Source: Flavobacteriaceae bacterium (GTDB taxonomy: Bacteria > Bacteroidota > Bacteroidia > Flavobacteriales > Flavobacteriaceae). Taken from it: a stretch of DNA of 10,380 bases. The notes below the pieces were generated by a model, which made no database searches, was not told the DNA's origin, and was given only the letters and a program-made list of their open reading frames with translations. Shown in pieces: positions 1 to 6,894 of this stretch. Position numbers and translations under genes: made by a program. Position 1 is the first letter of the stretch. The number at the start of each line of letters is the position of its first letter. Location: contig JABSPP010000034.1 in the NCBI GenBank assembly GCA_013214275.1, forward strand, positions 1 to 10,380. The letters are read 5' to 3'.

Positions 1-177
1 GAGTTTTTACCTAACAATATTACAAATACCTTAGCAAAAATAAAACCTCTTTTTTGACTTATTTGGTAAAATTTTGAGACTTAAATCGAGCTTAGTTTAT
101 TGATCTTAATAACACCGTTGATTATTGTGGGTGATTTCATATATAAATTCAATAAAATCAATGGATTAGGAGTGTTT

Positions 178-243
178 ATGTTGATAAAAATTAAACGCCT
201 TTTTGGTCCTCTTTTGCACACTCTTTTAAGAGCAAAAATTTAG
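178..243 (+). CDS. Possible 21-residue basic micro-ORF in the operon leader (doubtful)
   Basis: ATG at 178 opens a 21-codon frame closed by TAG at 241-243. An AGGAG sequence lies about six bases upstream of the ATG, which is better than the start regions of the annotated genes here. The product would be basic and hydrophobic, with Lys4, Lys6, Arg7, Arg18 and Lys20 among Leu, Ile and Phe, and could form a short amphipathic helix. I recognise no family. It lies upstream of the promoter candidate at 285-320, so it would not be on the same transcript unless another promoter exists. A frame this short is expected by chance in AT-rich DNA, and Bacteroidota make little use of Shine-Dalgarno sequences. 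Confidence 0.12.
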   Translation: MLIKIKRLFGPLLHTLLRAKI

Positions 244-284
244 TTTTATTTAGAACTGTTATAAATTATAATTTTACACTTCAT

Positions 285-320
285 TTTGAATTTAAAAATA
301 AGTTATAAGTACTACTTTTG
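285..320 (+). promoter_or_regulatory. Candidate Bacteroidota-type promoter of the act-cox operon
   Basis: Positions 313-320 read TACTTTTG, a perfect fit to the -7 consensus TAnnTTTG used by the Bacteroidota primary sigma factor. A TTTG at 285-288 could serve as the -33 element. The gap between TTG and the -7 box is 24 bases, just above the 17-23 usually quoted. Transcription would start near 325-328, giving a leader of roughly 75 nt before actA. A dyad AAGTA-C-TACTT (307-317) overlaps the -7 box and could be an operator, although an 11-bp dyad may be chance. The sequence match is direct; promoter activity is inferred. Confidence 0.5.
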
Positions 321-386
321 TGCAACAATTTGGGTTGGTTTTTTATTCTCAAATTTAACATTAATTTTTAGCAAAAGAAACTCTAA

Positions 387-401
387 ATTACAGCTTGTAA
401 T
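387..401 (+). promoter_or_regulatory. Dyad ATTACA-GCT-TGTAAT abutting the actA start codon
   Basis: Perfect six-base inverted repeats (387-392 and 396-401) flank a three-base spacer, and the right arm ends at the base before the ATG at 402. In RNA it could form a small AU-rich hairpin covering the ribosome landing zone; in DNA it could be a short protein-binding site. No Shine-Dalgarno sequence is visible in front of actA. The symmetry is plain, but a role is speculative. Confidence 0.3.
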
Positions 402-1685
402 ATGAAAAGTGTAGCATTACACAAACCATTAGCCAAAGTACTCTTTAAAAGTCCCTTATTTCTCTTTATACTTTCATTCAATTTCAATTTGTTAGCTCAA
501 GATGCAGTGGATGAAACACGTCAAAAATCAGGTAGAAAAATTTTCAAACAATTGTGTTCTTCCTGTCATGCACTCAACAAAAAGAAAATTGGACCTGCAC
601 TCGGGGGTGTGGAAGAGAGAAGAGAAAATACTTGGCTTAAGGCTTGGATAAAAAACAACGCTCAGTTAAGAGCTTCTGGAGACAGAGACGCTATTGCCGT
701 TTTCAACGAGTACAATGGTTCTGTGATGTCTGCTTTTCCACAACTCAGTGACGAGCAAATTGATAATATTCTTTACTACACCACCGTCGGTGAGTTGATC
801 AAAAAACAAGTTGGTGATGAGAATATTCCAACGCAAGAAGTTACTGCACAGTCACCCGACTGGTTGATATGGCTATTGGCTGGAGCTATTGTAGCGCTAT
901 TCTTAGTGATTGCAGCCTTGTTAAAAACAATTAGCGAACTCAAAGGAGCACCCAAAACACCAGGCTTATGGGGAAATACATTAGAGTTATGGGAAGGTCT
1001 CAAGAAAAATACATTTTTACACGTTGCAGGAACTATCTGCCTCCTATTCCTCATCGCATACGTAGGTTTTGGGGCATTGTTTAGCGTGGGAGTAGATCAA
1101 GGATACCAACCTATTCAACCCATCGCTTTCTCTCACAAAATTCATGCAGGGGAGAACAAAATCGACTGTCAATATTGTCATTCATCAGCAAAACACAGCA
1201 AGCATTCAGGAATTCCTTCAGTAAACGTATGCATGAATTGTCACAAAGGAATTGCAGAAGTTGCAAGTGAAACCAAAATGGATGGATATTCAACAGAACA
1301 GTTAAATGCAGAGATTCAAAAAGTATATGACGCAGCAGGCTGGGATCCAGAAAAATTTGAGTACACAGGAGAAGAGAAGCCAGTCAAATGGGTTCGCATC
1401 CACAATCTGCCAGACTTCGCTTATTTCAATCACTCGCAACACGTTACAGTTGGTGGATTAGAATGTAAAGAATGTCATGGACCAGTAGAGACAATGCACG
1501 AGCTATATCAGTACTCACCTCTTACAATGGGATGGTGTATCGACTGCCATAGAGAAACAAATGTAGATTTGAAGGGGAATAAGTATTACGAAAAGGTTCA
1601 CCAACAATTGGCAGAGAAATATGAAGTAGATCAAGTGACAGCAGCACAACTGGGAGGATTAGAATGTGGCAAGTGTCATTATTAA
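402..1685 (+). CDS. actA: Alternative Complex III subunit A, multihaem cytochrome c with fused N-terminal monohaem domain
   Basis: Periplasmic electron-transfer subunit of the quinol:cytochrome c oxidoreductase ACIII; its haems carry electrons from ActB toward ActE and the oxidase. The 427-residue protein starts with a signal peptide (about 1-32, ending LAQ before Asp). A class I cytochrome c domain follows (about 38-135) with CSSCH at 52-56 and probable Met109 axial ligand in a VMSAFPQLS context. Two membrane helices (about 153-175 and 205-229) enclose a Lys-rich, probably cytoplasmic loop. The C-terminal domain carries five further CxxCH sites at 256-260, 277-281, 355-359, 379-383 and 422-426, the usual pentahaem ActA part. 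Six haems in total are expected. The ATG at 402 is chosen because it gives a proper signal peptide. It is first in the operon, with a hairpin just after its stop codon. The family assignment is firm; the role of the extra haem domain is inferred. Confidence 0.95.
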   Translation: MKSVALHKPLAKVLFKSPLFLFILSFNFNLLAQDAVDETRQKSGRKIFKQLCSSCHALNKKKIGPALGGVEERRENTWLKAWIKNNAQLRASGDRDAIAVFNEYNGSVMSAFPQLSDEQIDNILYYTTVGELIKKQVGDENIPTQEVTAQSPDWLIWLLAGAIVALFLVIAALLKTISELKGAPKTPGLWGNTLELWEGLKKNTFLHVAGTICLLFLIAYVGFGALFSVGVDQGYQPIQPIAFSHKIHAGENKIDCQYCHSSAKHSKHSGIPSVNVCMNCHKGIAEVASETKMDGYSTEQLNAEIQKVYDAAGWDPEKFEYTGEEKPVKWVRIHNLPDFAYFNHSQHVTVGGLECKECHGPVETMHELYQYSPLTMGWCIDCHRETNVDLKGNKYYEKVHQQLAEKYEVDQVTAAQLGGLECGKCHY

Positions 1686-1700
1686 AAAACTGAAAAAACT

Positions 1701-1742
1701 AAAAGATTGAAAACAGTCCCAAAAAATGTTTTTCAATCTTTT
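1701..1742 (+). terminator. Strong hairpin between actA and actB, terminator-like or attenuator
   Basis: The left arm at 1701-1715 (AAAAGATTGAAAACA) pairs with the right arm at 1727-1742 (TGTTTTTCAATCTTTT), leaving one bulged base and an 11-nt loop. The hairpin starts 15 bases after the actA stop and ends 24 bases before the actB start. The flank upstream is A-rich and the distal arm ends in TTTT, as in an intrinsic terminator, but the stem is AT-rich and no separate U-tract follows. I see no TAnnTTTG box between it and actB. It is therefore more likely a partial terminator or mRNA 3'-end stabiliser than a full operon boundary. Confidence 0.5.
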
Positions 1743-1766
1743 AATGATAAATAGTAAACAAATAAA

Positions 1767-4700
1767 ATGACTTCAAACAAAAAATACTGGCAAAGTGTAG
1801 TTGAGATCGACAACCCCTCTATTGTAGAAACACTGAGCAAGAATGAGTTTGTAGAAGAAATTCCTACAGATGAATTTTTAGGAGATAAAGAAACACTTGA
1901 AAGTTCATCAACATCTAGAAGAGATTTCTTAAAATATGTTGGATTCACAACCGCAGCTGCGACCTTAGCCGCTTGTGAAGGCCCAGTTAAAAAATCTATT
2001 CCTTACGTTGTAAAGCCAGACGATACTATCCTAGGTGTTGCAGATTGGTTTGCAAGTTCTATCGCAGACGGTCAAGATTTTGCTAATATTTTAGTAAAAA
2101 CTAGAGAAGGTCGCCCCATCCTAGTTATGCCAAATAAAGAAGCAGGGGGCACGACCAATGCTAGAGTTCAAGCTTCTGTTTTATCCCTCTATGACGAACA
2201 ACTTCGTTTAAAAGAGCCTAGAAAAGGTGAAAATACCATCACATGGGCCACTGCACACAATGAAATAGGAAAGACATTGAAAGCATTAAGAAATGCAAAT
2301 GAACCAGTGGTGCTGCTAACAGGAACCTTAGCAAGTCCGTCTACAACACAGATTATTTCAGAATTTATTGAGGCATATCCAAATGTAAAGCACGTGGTAT
2401 ATGATGCTATTTCTGAACACGGAGCAGCAGAAGCCTATCAAGCTATGTATGGAAACAGAGCCATCCCAAATTATCATTTTGATAAGGCACAAATCATCGT
2501 CTCATTTGGAGCTGATTTTCTTGGAGACTGGCATGGAGGATTCGAAAAGGGATATGCAGCGAGCAGAAACCCCAATAATCAGATGTCTTACCATGTGCAG
2601 TTTGAAGCTAATATGTCCTTAACAGGAGCTAACGCAGACAAACGTGTGGTCACTAAAGAATCTGACCAGGTGTTTGCGCTGATCAACTTATACAATACCA
2701 TCACAGGGGCCAATCTATCATCAAAATCTACTCCTGTAGACACACAAGTAAAAGAAGTCGCTGCTGCATTAAAGAAATCAGGATCAAAAGGTGTCGTAGT
2801 TACTGGATCTAACGATAAAAATGTGCAGCTGATTGCCTATGCAATCAACGAAGCATTGAAAAGTGAGGTTTTTGATCCCTACAACCCCTTACATATCAGA
2901 AAGGGAAATGACAACGAGTTAGCTGAAGTCATAGCAAACATGAAATCTGGTACTGTTAAAGGACTCATTACATACAATGTTGATCCAATTTACAATACCT
3001 CGCAAGGATCTGACTTAGCAACAGCCATGGAAAAGTTAAAATTATCCGTGGCAATGTCTGTTCAAGACAACGATACCGCTACTGTTTCAGACTACGCGTT
3101 ACCCATTTCTCACTACTTAGAATCATGGGGCGATGTATCTATGATTGCTGGTCGTTTTGGACTAATGCAGCCAACCATTCAAACCCTTTTCAACACATCA
3201 CAGCTACAAGACATCCTTTTAAAATGGTCCGGAAACAATATATCATACTACGATTATCTAAGAGACTACTGGACAAATAATATCTTAAAAGGACAATCGT
3301 GGAATCAAACATTACACGATGGATTCTTTAACAGAAAGGAAACATCATCTGTGACAAAAACAACGATCGATCTGAATGCAGCTGCTAATGCGCTTCTTAG
3401 TTTAGGAAAACAAGAAGGTTTTGAGTTAAATCTATACTCTACAATAGCACTAGGAGACGGAAATCAAGCTAATAATCCGTGGCTACAAGAACTTCCCGAC
3501 CCCATCACACGAGCCGCATGGGATAACTACCTCTTGATGTCAATTGCTGATGCACGAAAGCTCAAATTTGAAAATCCTGTTAAAGACAACGGTGCGATCA
3601 ATGGAAATTATGCCAAAGTCACCGTCAATGGCACGACCTTAGAAAAAGTTCCTGTATTGATACAGCCAGGTCAAGCTTCAGGATCGGTAGGATTGGCATT
3701 GGGATATGGGAGGAAGACCAACTTAAAAAAAGACATGCAGGTGGGAGTTAATGCTTTCCCCCTCTATGCGAATAGGCAACACGTACAATATGGAGTGACT
3801 GTAGAAAGAATCTCCGAACCAATACACAAGTTTGCCTGTATGCAAGTGCAGAAAACCATAGCTGGTCGCCATGATATTTTAAAAGAAGTCTCTCTTAAAG
3901 ATTACAATGATCCTTCCAAAGATCCTAAACATTCATGGAATCAACCAGCAATGGTATCCTACGATCATGACGAAGTAGAAGCTAAGACCATTGATCTATG
4001 GGATGCTCACAACAGAGAAATTGGACATCATTTTAATTTGTCTATTGATCTAAATTCCTGTACTGGTTGTGGAGCTTGTATCATTGCTTGTCATGCAGAA
4101 AACAACGTCCCAGTCGTTGGAAAGAAAGAAATGAGAGTAGGAAGAGATATGCACTGGTTGCGTATTGATCGTTACTACTCTTCAGGTATTGAAGAAAAAT
4201 ACAAGGAAGTTTACAACGAAGAACCCACTTCGCAATCTATTAGAGAGTTTGCTAAAGACAGCTTAGGATTGGGAGACGCAGCCATGTATAAAGTTCTAGA
4301 AGAGGAAGCAGAAAACCCATCTGTAACCTTCCAACCAATGATGTGTCAGCACTGTAATCACGCTCCCTGTGAGACAGTATGCCCCGTAGCAGCCACCACG
4401 CATGGTCGTCAAGGTCAGAATCAAATGACTTATAATCGATGTGTGGGAACAAGATACTGTGCGAATAACTGCCCATACAGAGTTCGTCGTTTTAACTGGT
4501 TTAACTATGCAGAAAACAATGAGTTTGACTTCAATATGAACAACGAATACGGGAAAATGGTATTAAATCCAGACGTTGTGGTGCGCTCAAGAGGTGTCAT
4601 GGAAAAATGCTCCATGTGTATTCAAATGACTCAAGCAACCATTTTAAAAGCTAAGAAGGAAGGAAGAAAGATTGAGACAGGAGAACTTTCTACTGCTTGC

Positions 4701-4868
4701 TCAAGTGCGTGTACTACAGGGGCGCTGGTGTTTGGAGACGTGAATAATAAAGAAGAGGAAGTTACAAAGTTGGTAGAAGACAAGAGAGCTTTTCACGTAT
4801 TAGATTACATTCAGACAAAACCCAATGTTGTGTATCAGGTAAAGGTGAGAAATACAAACGAAAGTTAG
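1767..4868 (+). CDS. actB: Alternative Complex III subunit B, molybdopterin-oxidoreductase-like iron-sulfur protein with variant Tat leader
   Basis: Periplasmic Fe-S subunit of ACIII that takes electrons from quinol oxidised at ActC and passes them to ActA. The 1033-residue product has an extended Tat leader: about 50 acidic residues, then TSRRDFLK with Arg51-Arg52, a hydrophobic stretch, and a LAAC lipobox-like site at 67-70. Residues about 71-690 form the molybdopterin-oxidoreductase-like half, which contains no cysteine, so no N-terminal Fe-S cluster is possible. This agrees with the cofactor-free B1 domain known in ActB. The C-terminal half is ferredoxin-like, with Cys 765/768/771/775, 860/863/868/872, 892/898/902 and 948/951/978/982. 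Thr895 replaces the expected Cys of the third group, which predicts three [4Fe-4S] and one [3Fe-4S] cluster. Length and motifs match Bacteroidota ActB. No alternative ATG precedes the twin arginine. Confidence 0.96.
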   Translation: MTSNKKYWQSVVEIDNPSIVETLSKNEFVEEIPTDEFLGDKETLESSSTSRRDFLKYVGFTTAAATLAACEGPVKKSIPYVVKPDDTILGVADWFASSIADGQDFANILVKTREGRPILVMPNKEAGGTTNARVQASVLSLYDEQLRLKEPRKGENTITWATAHNEIGKTLKALRNANEPVVLLTGTLASPSTTQIISEFIEAYPNVKHVVYDAISEHGAAEAYQAMYGNRAIPNYHFDKAQIIVSFGADFLGDWHGGFEKGYAASRNPNNQMSYHVQFEANMSLTGANADKRVVTKESDQVFALINLYNTITGANLSSKSTPVDTQVKEVAAALKKSGSKGVVVTGSNDKNVQLIAYAINEALKSEVFDPYNPLHIRKGNDNELAEVIANMKSGTVKGLITYNVDPIYNTSQGSDLATAMEKLKLSVAMSVQDNDTATVSDYALPISHYLESWGDVSMIAGRFGLMQPTIQTLFNTSQLQDILLKWSGNNISYYDYLRDYWTNNILKGQSWNQTLHDGFFNRKETSSVTKTTIDLNAAANALLSLGKQEGFELNLYSTIALGDGNQANNPWLQELPDPITRAAWDNYLLMSIADARKLKFENPVKDNGAINGNYAKVTVNGTTLEKVPVLIQPGQASGSVGLALGYGRKTNLKKDMQVGVNAFPLYANRQHVQYGVTVERISEPIHKFACMQVQKTIAGRHDILKEVSLKDYNDPSKDPKHSWNQPAMVSYDHDEVEAKTIDLWDAHNREIGHHFNLSIDLNSCTGCGACIIACHAENNVPVVGKKEMRVGRDMHWLRIDRYYSSGIEEKYKEVYNEEPTSQSIREFAKDSLGLGDAAMYKVLEEEAENPSVTFQPMMCQHCNHAPCETVCPVAATTHGRQGQNQMTYNRCVGTRYCANNCPYRVRRFNWFNYAENNEFDFNMNNEYGKMVLNPDVVVRSRGVMEKCSMCIQMTQATILKAKKEGRKIETGELSTACSSACTTGALVFGDVNNKEEEVTKLVEDKRAFHVLDYIQTKPNVVYQVKVRNTNES

Positions 4869-4956
4869 AAAGAGATAGAAAATGAAGTGGTCATAGTATC
4901 AGAGTACAATTTTGAAACATGCAACTTTAAATATAAAATAAACTAAGTCATTACAT

Positions 4957-6351
4957 ATGTCTCATTACGAAGCACCCATTAGGGAACCCTTAATACTAGG
5001 TGAGAAAAGTTATCACGACATAACAGAAGATATTGCGAGACCTATAGAAGGAAAAGCAAATAAAAACTGGTATATAGCTTTTTACATTTCTTTAGCAGCC
5101 ATGCTATGGGGATTCGGTTGTATCTTTTACACTGTGGGAACAGGTATTGGTGTTTGGGGATTAAATAAAAATATTGGCTGGGCATGGGATATTACCAATT
5201 TTGTATGGTGGGTAGGTATCGGTCACGCAGGAACACTAATCTCTGCAGTGCTTTTATTATTTCGTCAGAAGTGGAGAATGGCAATCAATCGATCCGCAGA
5301 AGCGATGACTATCTTTGCTGTCTTCCAAGCAGGATTGTTTCCCATTATCCACATGGGACGTCCGTGGAATGGTTATTGGGTATTGCCTATTCCTAACCAA
5401 TTCGGACCTTTATGGGTGAACTTTAACTCACCCCTATTGTGGGATGTGTTTGCAATATCTACCTATTTATCAGTATCGCTCGTATTCTGGTGGACAGGGT
5501 TGCTTCCCGACTTTGCTACCATTCGAGATAGAGCTGTAAAGCCTTTTCAAAAAAAGATTTACGCATTGGTGTCTTTTGGCTGGTCTGGTAGAGCCAAAGA
5601 CTGGCAGCGCTTTGAAGAAGTGTCACTAGTACTAGCAGGTTTAGCAACACCATTAGTACTCTCTGTGCATACCATTGTATCAATGGACTTCGCAACGTCG
5701 ATTAACCCAGGGTGGCACTCAACTATTTTCCCTCCCTATTTCGTTGCAGGAGCAATTTTCTCTGGATTTGCCATGGTGCAAACACTATTGGGTGTAATGC
5801 GTAAAGTAACCAACCTAGAATCTTACATTACTCGTTTGCACATCGAATATATGAATGTAGTGATTATTCTTACTGGAGGAATTGTTGCCATTGCCTACTC
5901 TACAGAGTTCTTTATTGCTTGGTATACTGGTTCACCTTACGAAGATTACACCTATCTATCGTTAGGAGCGGAAGGAGGTCCTTATGGGTGGGCTTTCTGG
6001 TCACTGCTAATTTTCAACATTTTTATTCCACAATTCTTGTGGTTTAAGAAAGTAAGAAGAAGTTTTATTTGGTCTTTCTTAATCTCAATAGCCATAAACA
6101 TTGGAATGTGGTTTGAACGCTTTGACATTATTGCAATTGTACTAAGTAAAGGACACCTACCATCTACCTGGTGGCGTTTTGAACCAACATTTGTAGACGT
6201 GGGTATATTTATTGGAACCATCGGTTTCTTCTTTGTCCTGTTCCTGCTATATGCTAGAACATTCCCGGTAATTCCCACTGCAGAGGTAAAAACAATTTTG
6301 AAATCATCGGGAGAGAATTATAAAAAACTAAGAGACACTAATCATGAGTAG
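4957..6351 (+). CDS. actC: Alternative Complex III subunit C, NrfD/PsrC-like quinol-oxidising membrane subunit
   Basis: Integral membrane subunit expected to bind and oxidise quinol at the periplasmic side, next to the Fe-S domain of ActB. The 464-residue product shows about ten hydrophobic helices (roughly 38-60, 79-102, 116-134, 159-181, 220-244, 258-280, 299-322, 345-363, 369-387 and 413-433), the usual number for the NrfD-like ActC. Conserved-looking polar residues in or near helices are His90 (GIGHAG), His132 in an IHMGRPW segment and Asp163 in SPLLWDV. By analogy with other ACIII structures these are candidates for quinol binding and proton release, but I assign this by context only. 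An 88-bp spacer without an evident promoter separates it from actB. Its 3' end overlaps actD by 8 bp. Confidence 0.95.
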   Translation: MSHYEAPIREPLILGEKSYHDITEDIARPIEGKANKNWYIAFYISLAAMLWGFGCIFYTVGTGIGVWGLNKNIGWAWDITNFVWWVGIGHAGTLISAVLLLFRQKWRMAINRSAEAMTIFAVFQAGLFPIIHMGRPWNGYWVLPIPNQFGPLWVNFNSPLLWDVFAISTYLSVSLVFWWTGLLPDFATIRDRAVKPFQKKIYALVSFGWSGRAKDWQRFEEVSLVLAGLATPLVLSVHTIVSMDFATSINPGWHSTIFPPYFVAGAIFSGFAMVQTLLGVMRKVTNLESYITRLHIEYMNVVIILTGGIVAIAYSTEFFIAWYTGSPYEDYTYLSLGAEGGPYGWAFWSLLIFNIFIPQFLWFKKVRRSFIWSFLISIAINIGMWFERFDIIAIVLSKGHLPSTWWRFEPTFVDVGIFIGTIGFFFVLFLLYARTFPVIPTAEVKTILKSSGENYKKLRDTNHE

Positions 6352-6883
6352 TAAAGTAATCCATGCACTGTACAACGATGATGAAGTAGTGCTAAAAGCT
6401 GTTAAGAAAGTCAAGGCAGCTCACCACCACATCGAAGAAGTATTCTGTCCATTTCCTGTCCATGGATTAGACAAAGCTATGGGATTGGCTCCCACGAGAA
6501 TTGCAATTGCCTCATTTATGTACGGACTCGTAGGATTGTCAATAGCAATCTGGCTGACATGGTACACAATGATTAACGATTGGCCACAAGATATTGGAGG
6601 AAAACCAAACTCAACTTGGTTTGCCAATATGCCAGCATTTGTTCCTATTATGTTTGAAATGACTGTATTCTTTGCAGCGCATCTCATGGTAATTACCTTT
6701 TACCTTAGAAGTAGAATTTGGCCTTTTAAGGAAGCAGAAAATCCCGATCCAAGAACAACAGATGATCACTTTTTAATGGAAATCCCTGTTGGTGAGGATG
6801 AAGAAGAGCTTACTGAATTGTTAAAAGAAACAGGTGCTGTAGAAATCAAAGTAGTAGAAGTAGAAGATACTCATGACCACTAA
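6344..6883 (+). CDS. actD: Alternative Complex III subunit D, DUF3341 two-helix membrane protein
   Basis: Small structural membrane subunit of ACIII with no redox motif. The 179-residue product has a cytoplasm-type N-terminal domain (1-50) with a triple His at 27-29 and a CPFPVHGLD segment at 35-43 that is characteristic of DUF3341 proteins. Two membrane helices follow (about 52-76 and 97-120), then an acidic C-terminal tail rich in Glu and Asp. There is no CxxCH and no Fe-S ligand set. The start ATG at 6344 lies inside the last codons of actC (ATGAGTAG), which suggests translational coupling. The gene ends 11 bp before actE. The family is recognised by size, helix pattern, motif and gene position; its role in assembly or stability is inferred. 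Confidence 0.92.
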   Translation: MSSKVIHALYNDDEVVLKAVKKVKAAHHHIEEVFCPFPVHGLDKAMGLAPTRIAIASFMYGLVGLSIAIWLTWYTMINDWPQDIGGKPNSTWFANMPAFVPIMFEMTVFFAAHLMVITFYLRSRIWPFKEAENPDPRTTDDHFLMEIPVGEDEEELTELLKETGAVEIKVVEVEDTHDH

Positions 6884-6894
6884 AATTAGATTGA

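Larger units (their letters stand above)
1..401. other. AT-rich non-coding region upstream of actA
   Basis: I see no convincing gene in these 401 bases. The stretch is strongly AT-rich and has no long reading frame. It holds a promoter candidate (285-320), a dyad touching the actA start codon (387-401), a weak hairpin TTTTGC/GCAAAA (212-217 and 232-237, 14-nt loop) with no following T-run, and one 21-codon micro-ORF (178-243). I recognise no tRNA, riboswitch or mobile-element end. It is probably the regulatory spacer between the operon and whatever gene lies left of the window. Confidence 0.75.

Noticed and set aside
35..42. Minus-strand TAnnTTTG match (CAAAAATA on +) that could start a leftward transcript
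   Set aside because: No CAA (-33 element) lies at a suitable distance to the right, and such matches are frequent in AT-rich DNA.
212..237. Inverted repeat TTTTGC/GCAAAA as a terminator for an upstream gene
   Set aside because: Only six paired bases with a 14-nt loop and no T-run after it on either strand; no upstream gene end is visible.
776..1054. 92-codon minus-strand frame inside actA
   Set aside because: It lies opposite a well-supported cytochrome gene, has no recognisable motif and no start context; a shadow of the coding strand.
2401..2622. 73-codon + strand frame inside actB
   Set aside because: Out-of-frame shadow within a continuous 1033-codon gene.
1767..4868. Catalytic molybdenum oxidoreductase (for example formate or DMSO reductase) rather than ActB
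   Set aside because: The molybdopterin-like half has no Fe-S cysteines, it is fused to the four-cluster ferredoxin half, and the flanking genes are the ACIII set.
4869..4956. Internal promoter or structured element in the 88-bp actB-actC spacer
   Set aside because: I found no TAnnTTTG box; the nearest sequence, TACAATTTTG, has the wrong spacing. No convincing hairpin or frame is present.
5982..6278. 98-codon minus-strand frame inside actC
   Set aside because: It is antisense to membrane-helix codons of actC, and its composition simply mirrors them.
6421..6687. 88-codon minus-strand frame inside actD
   Set aside because: Antisense shadow of a recognised gene with no family features.
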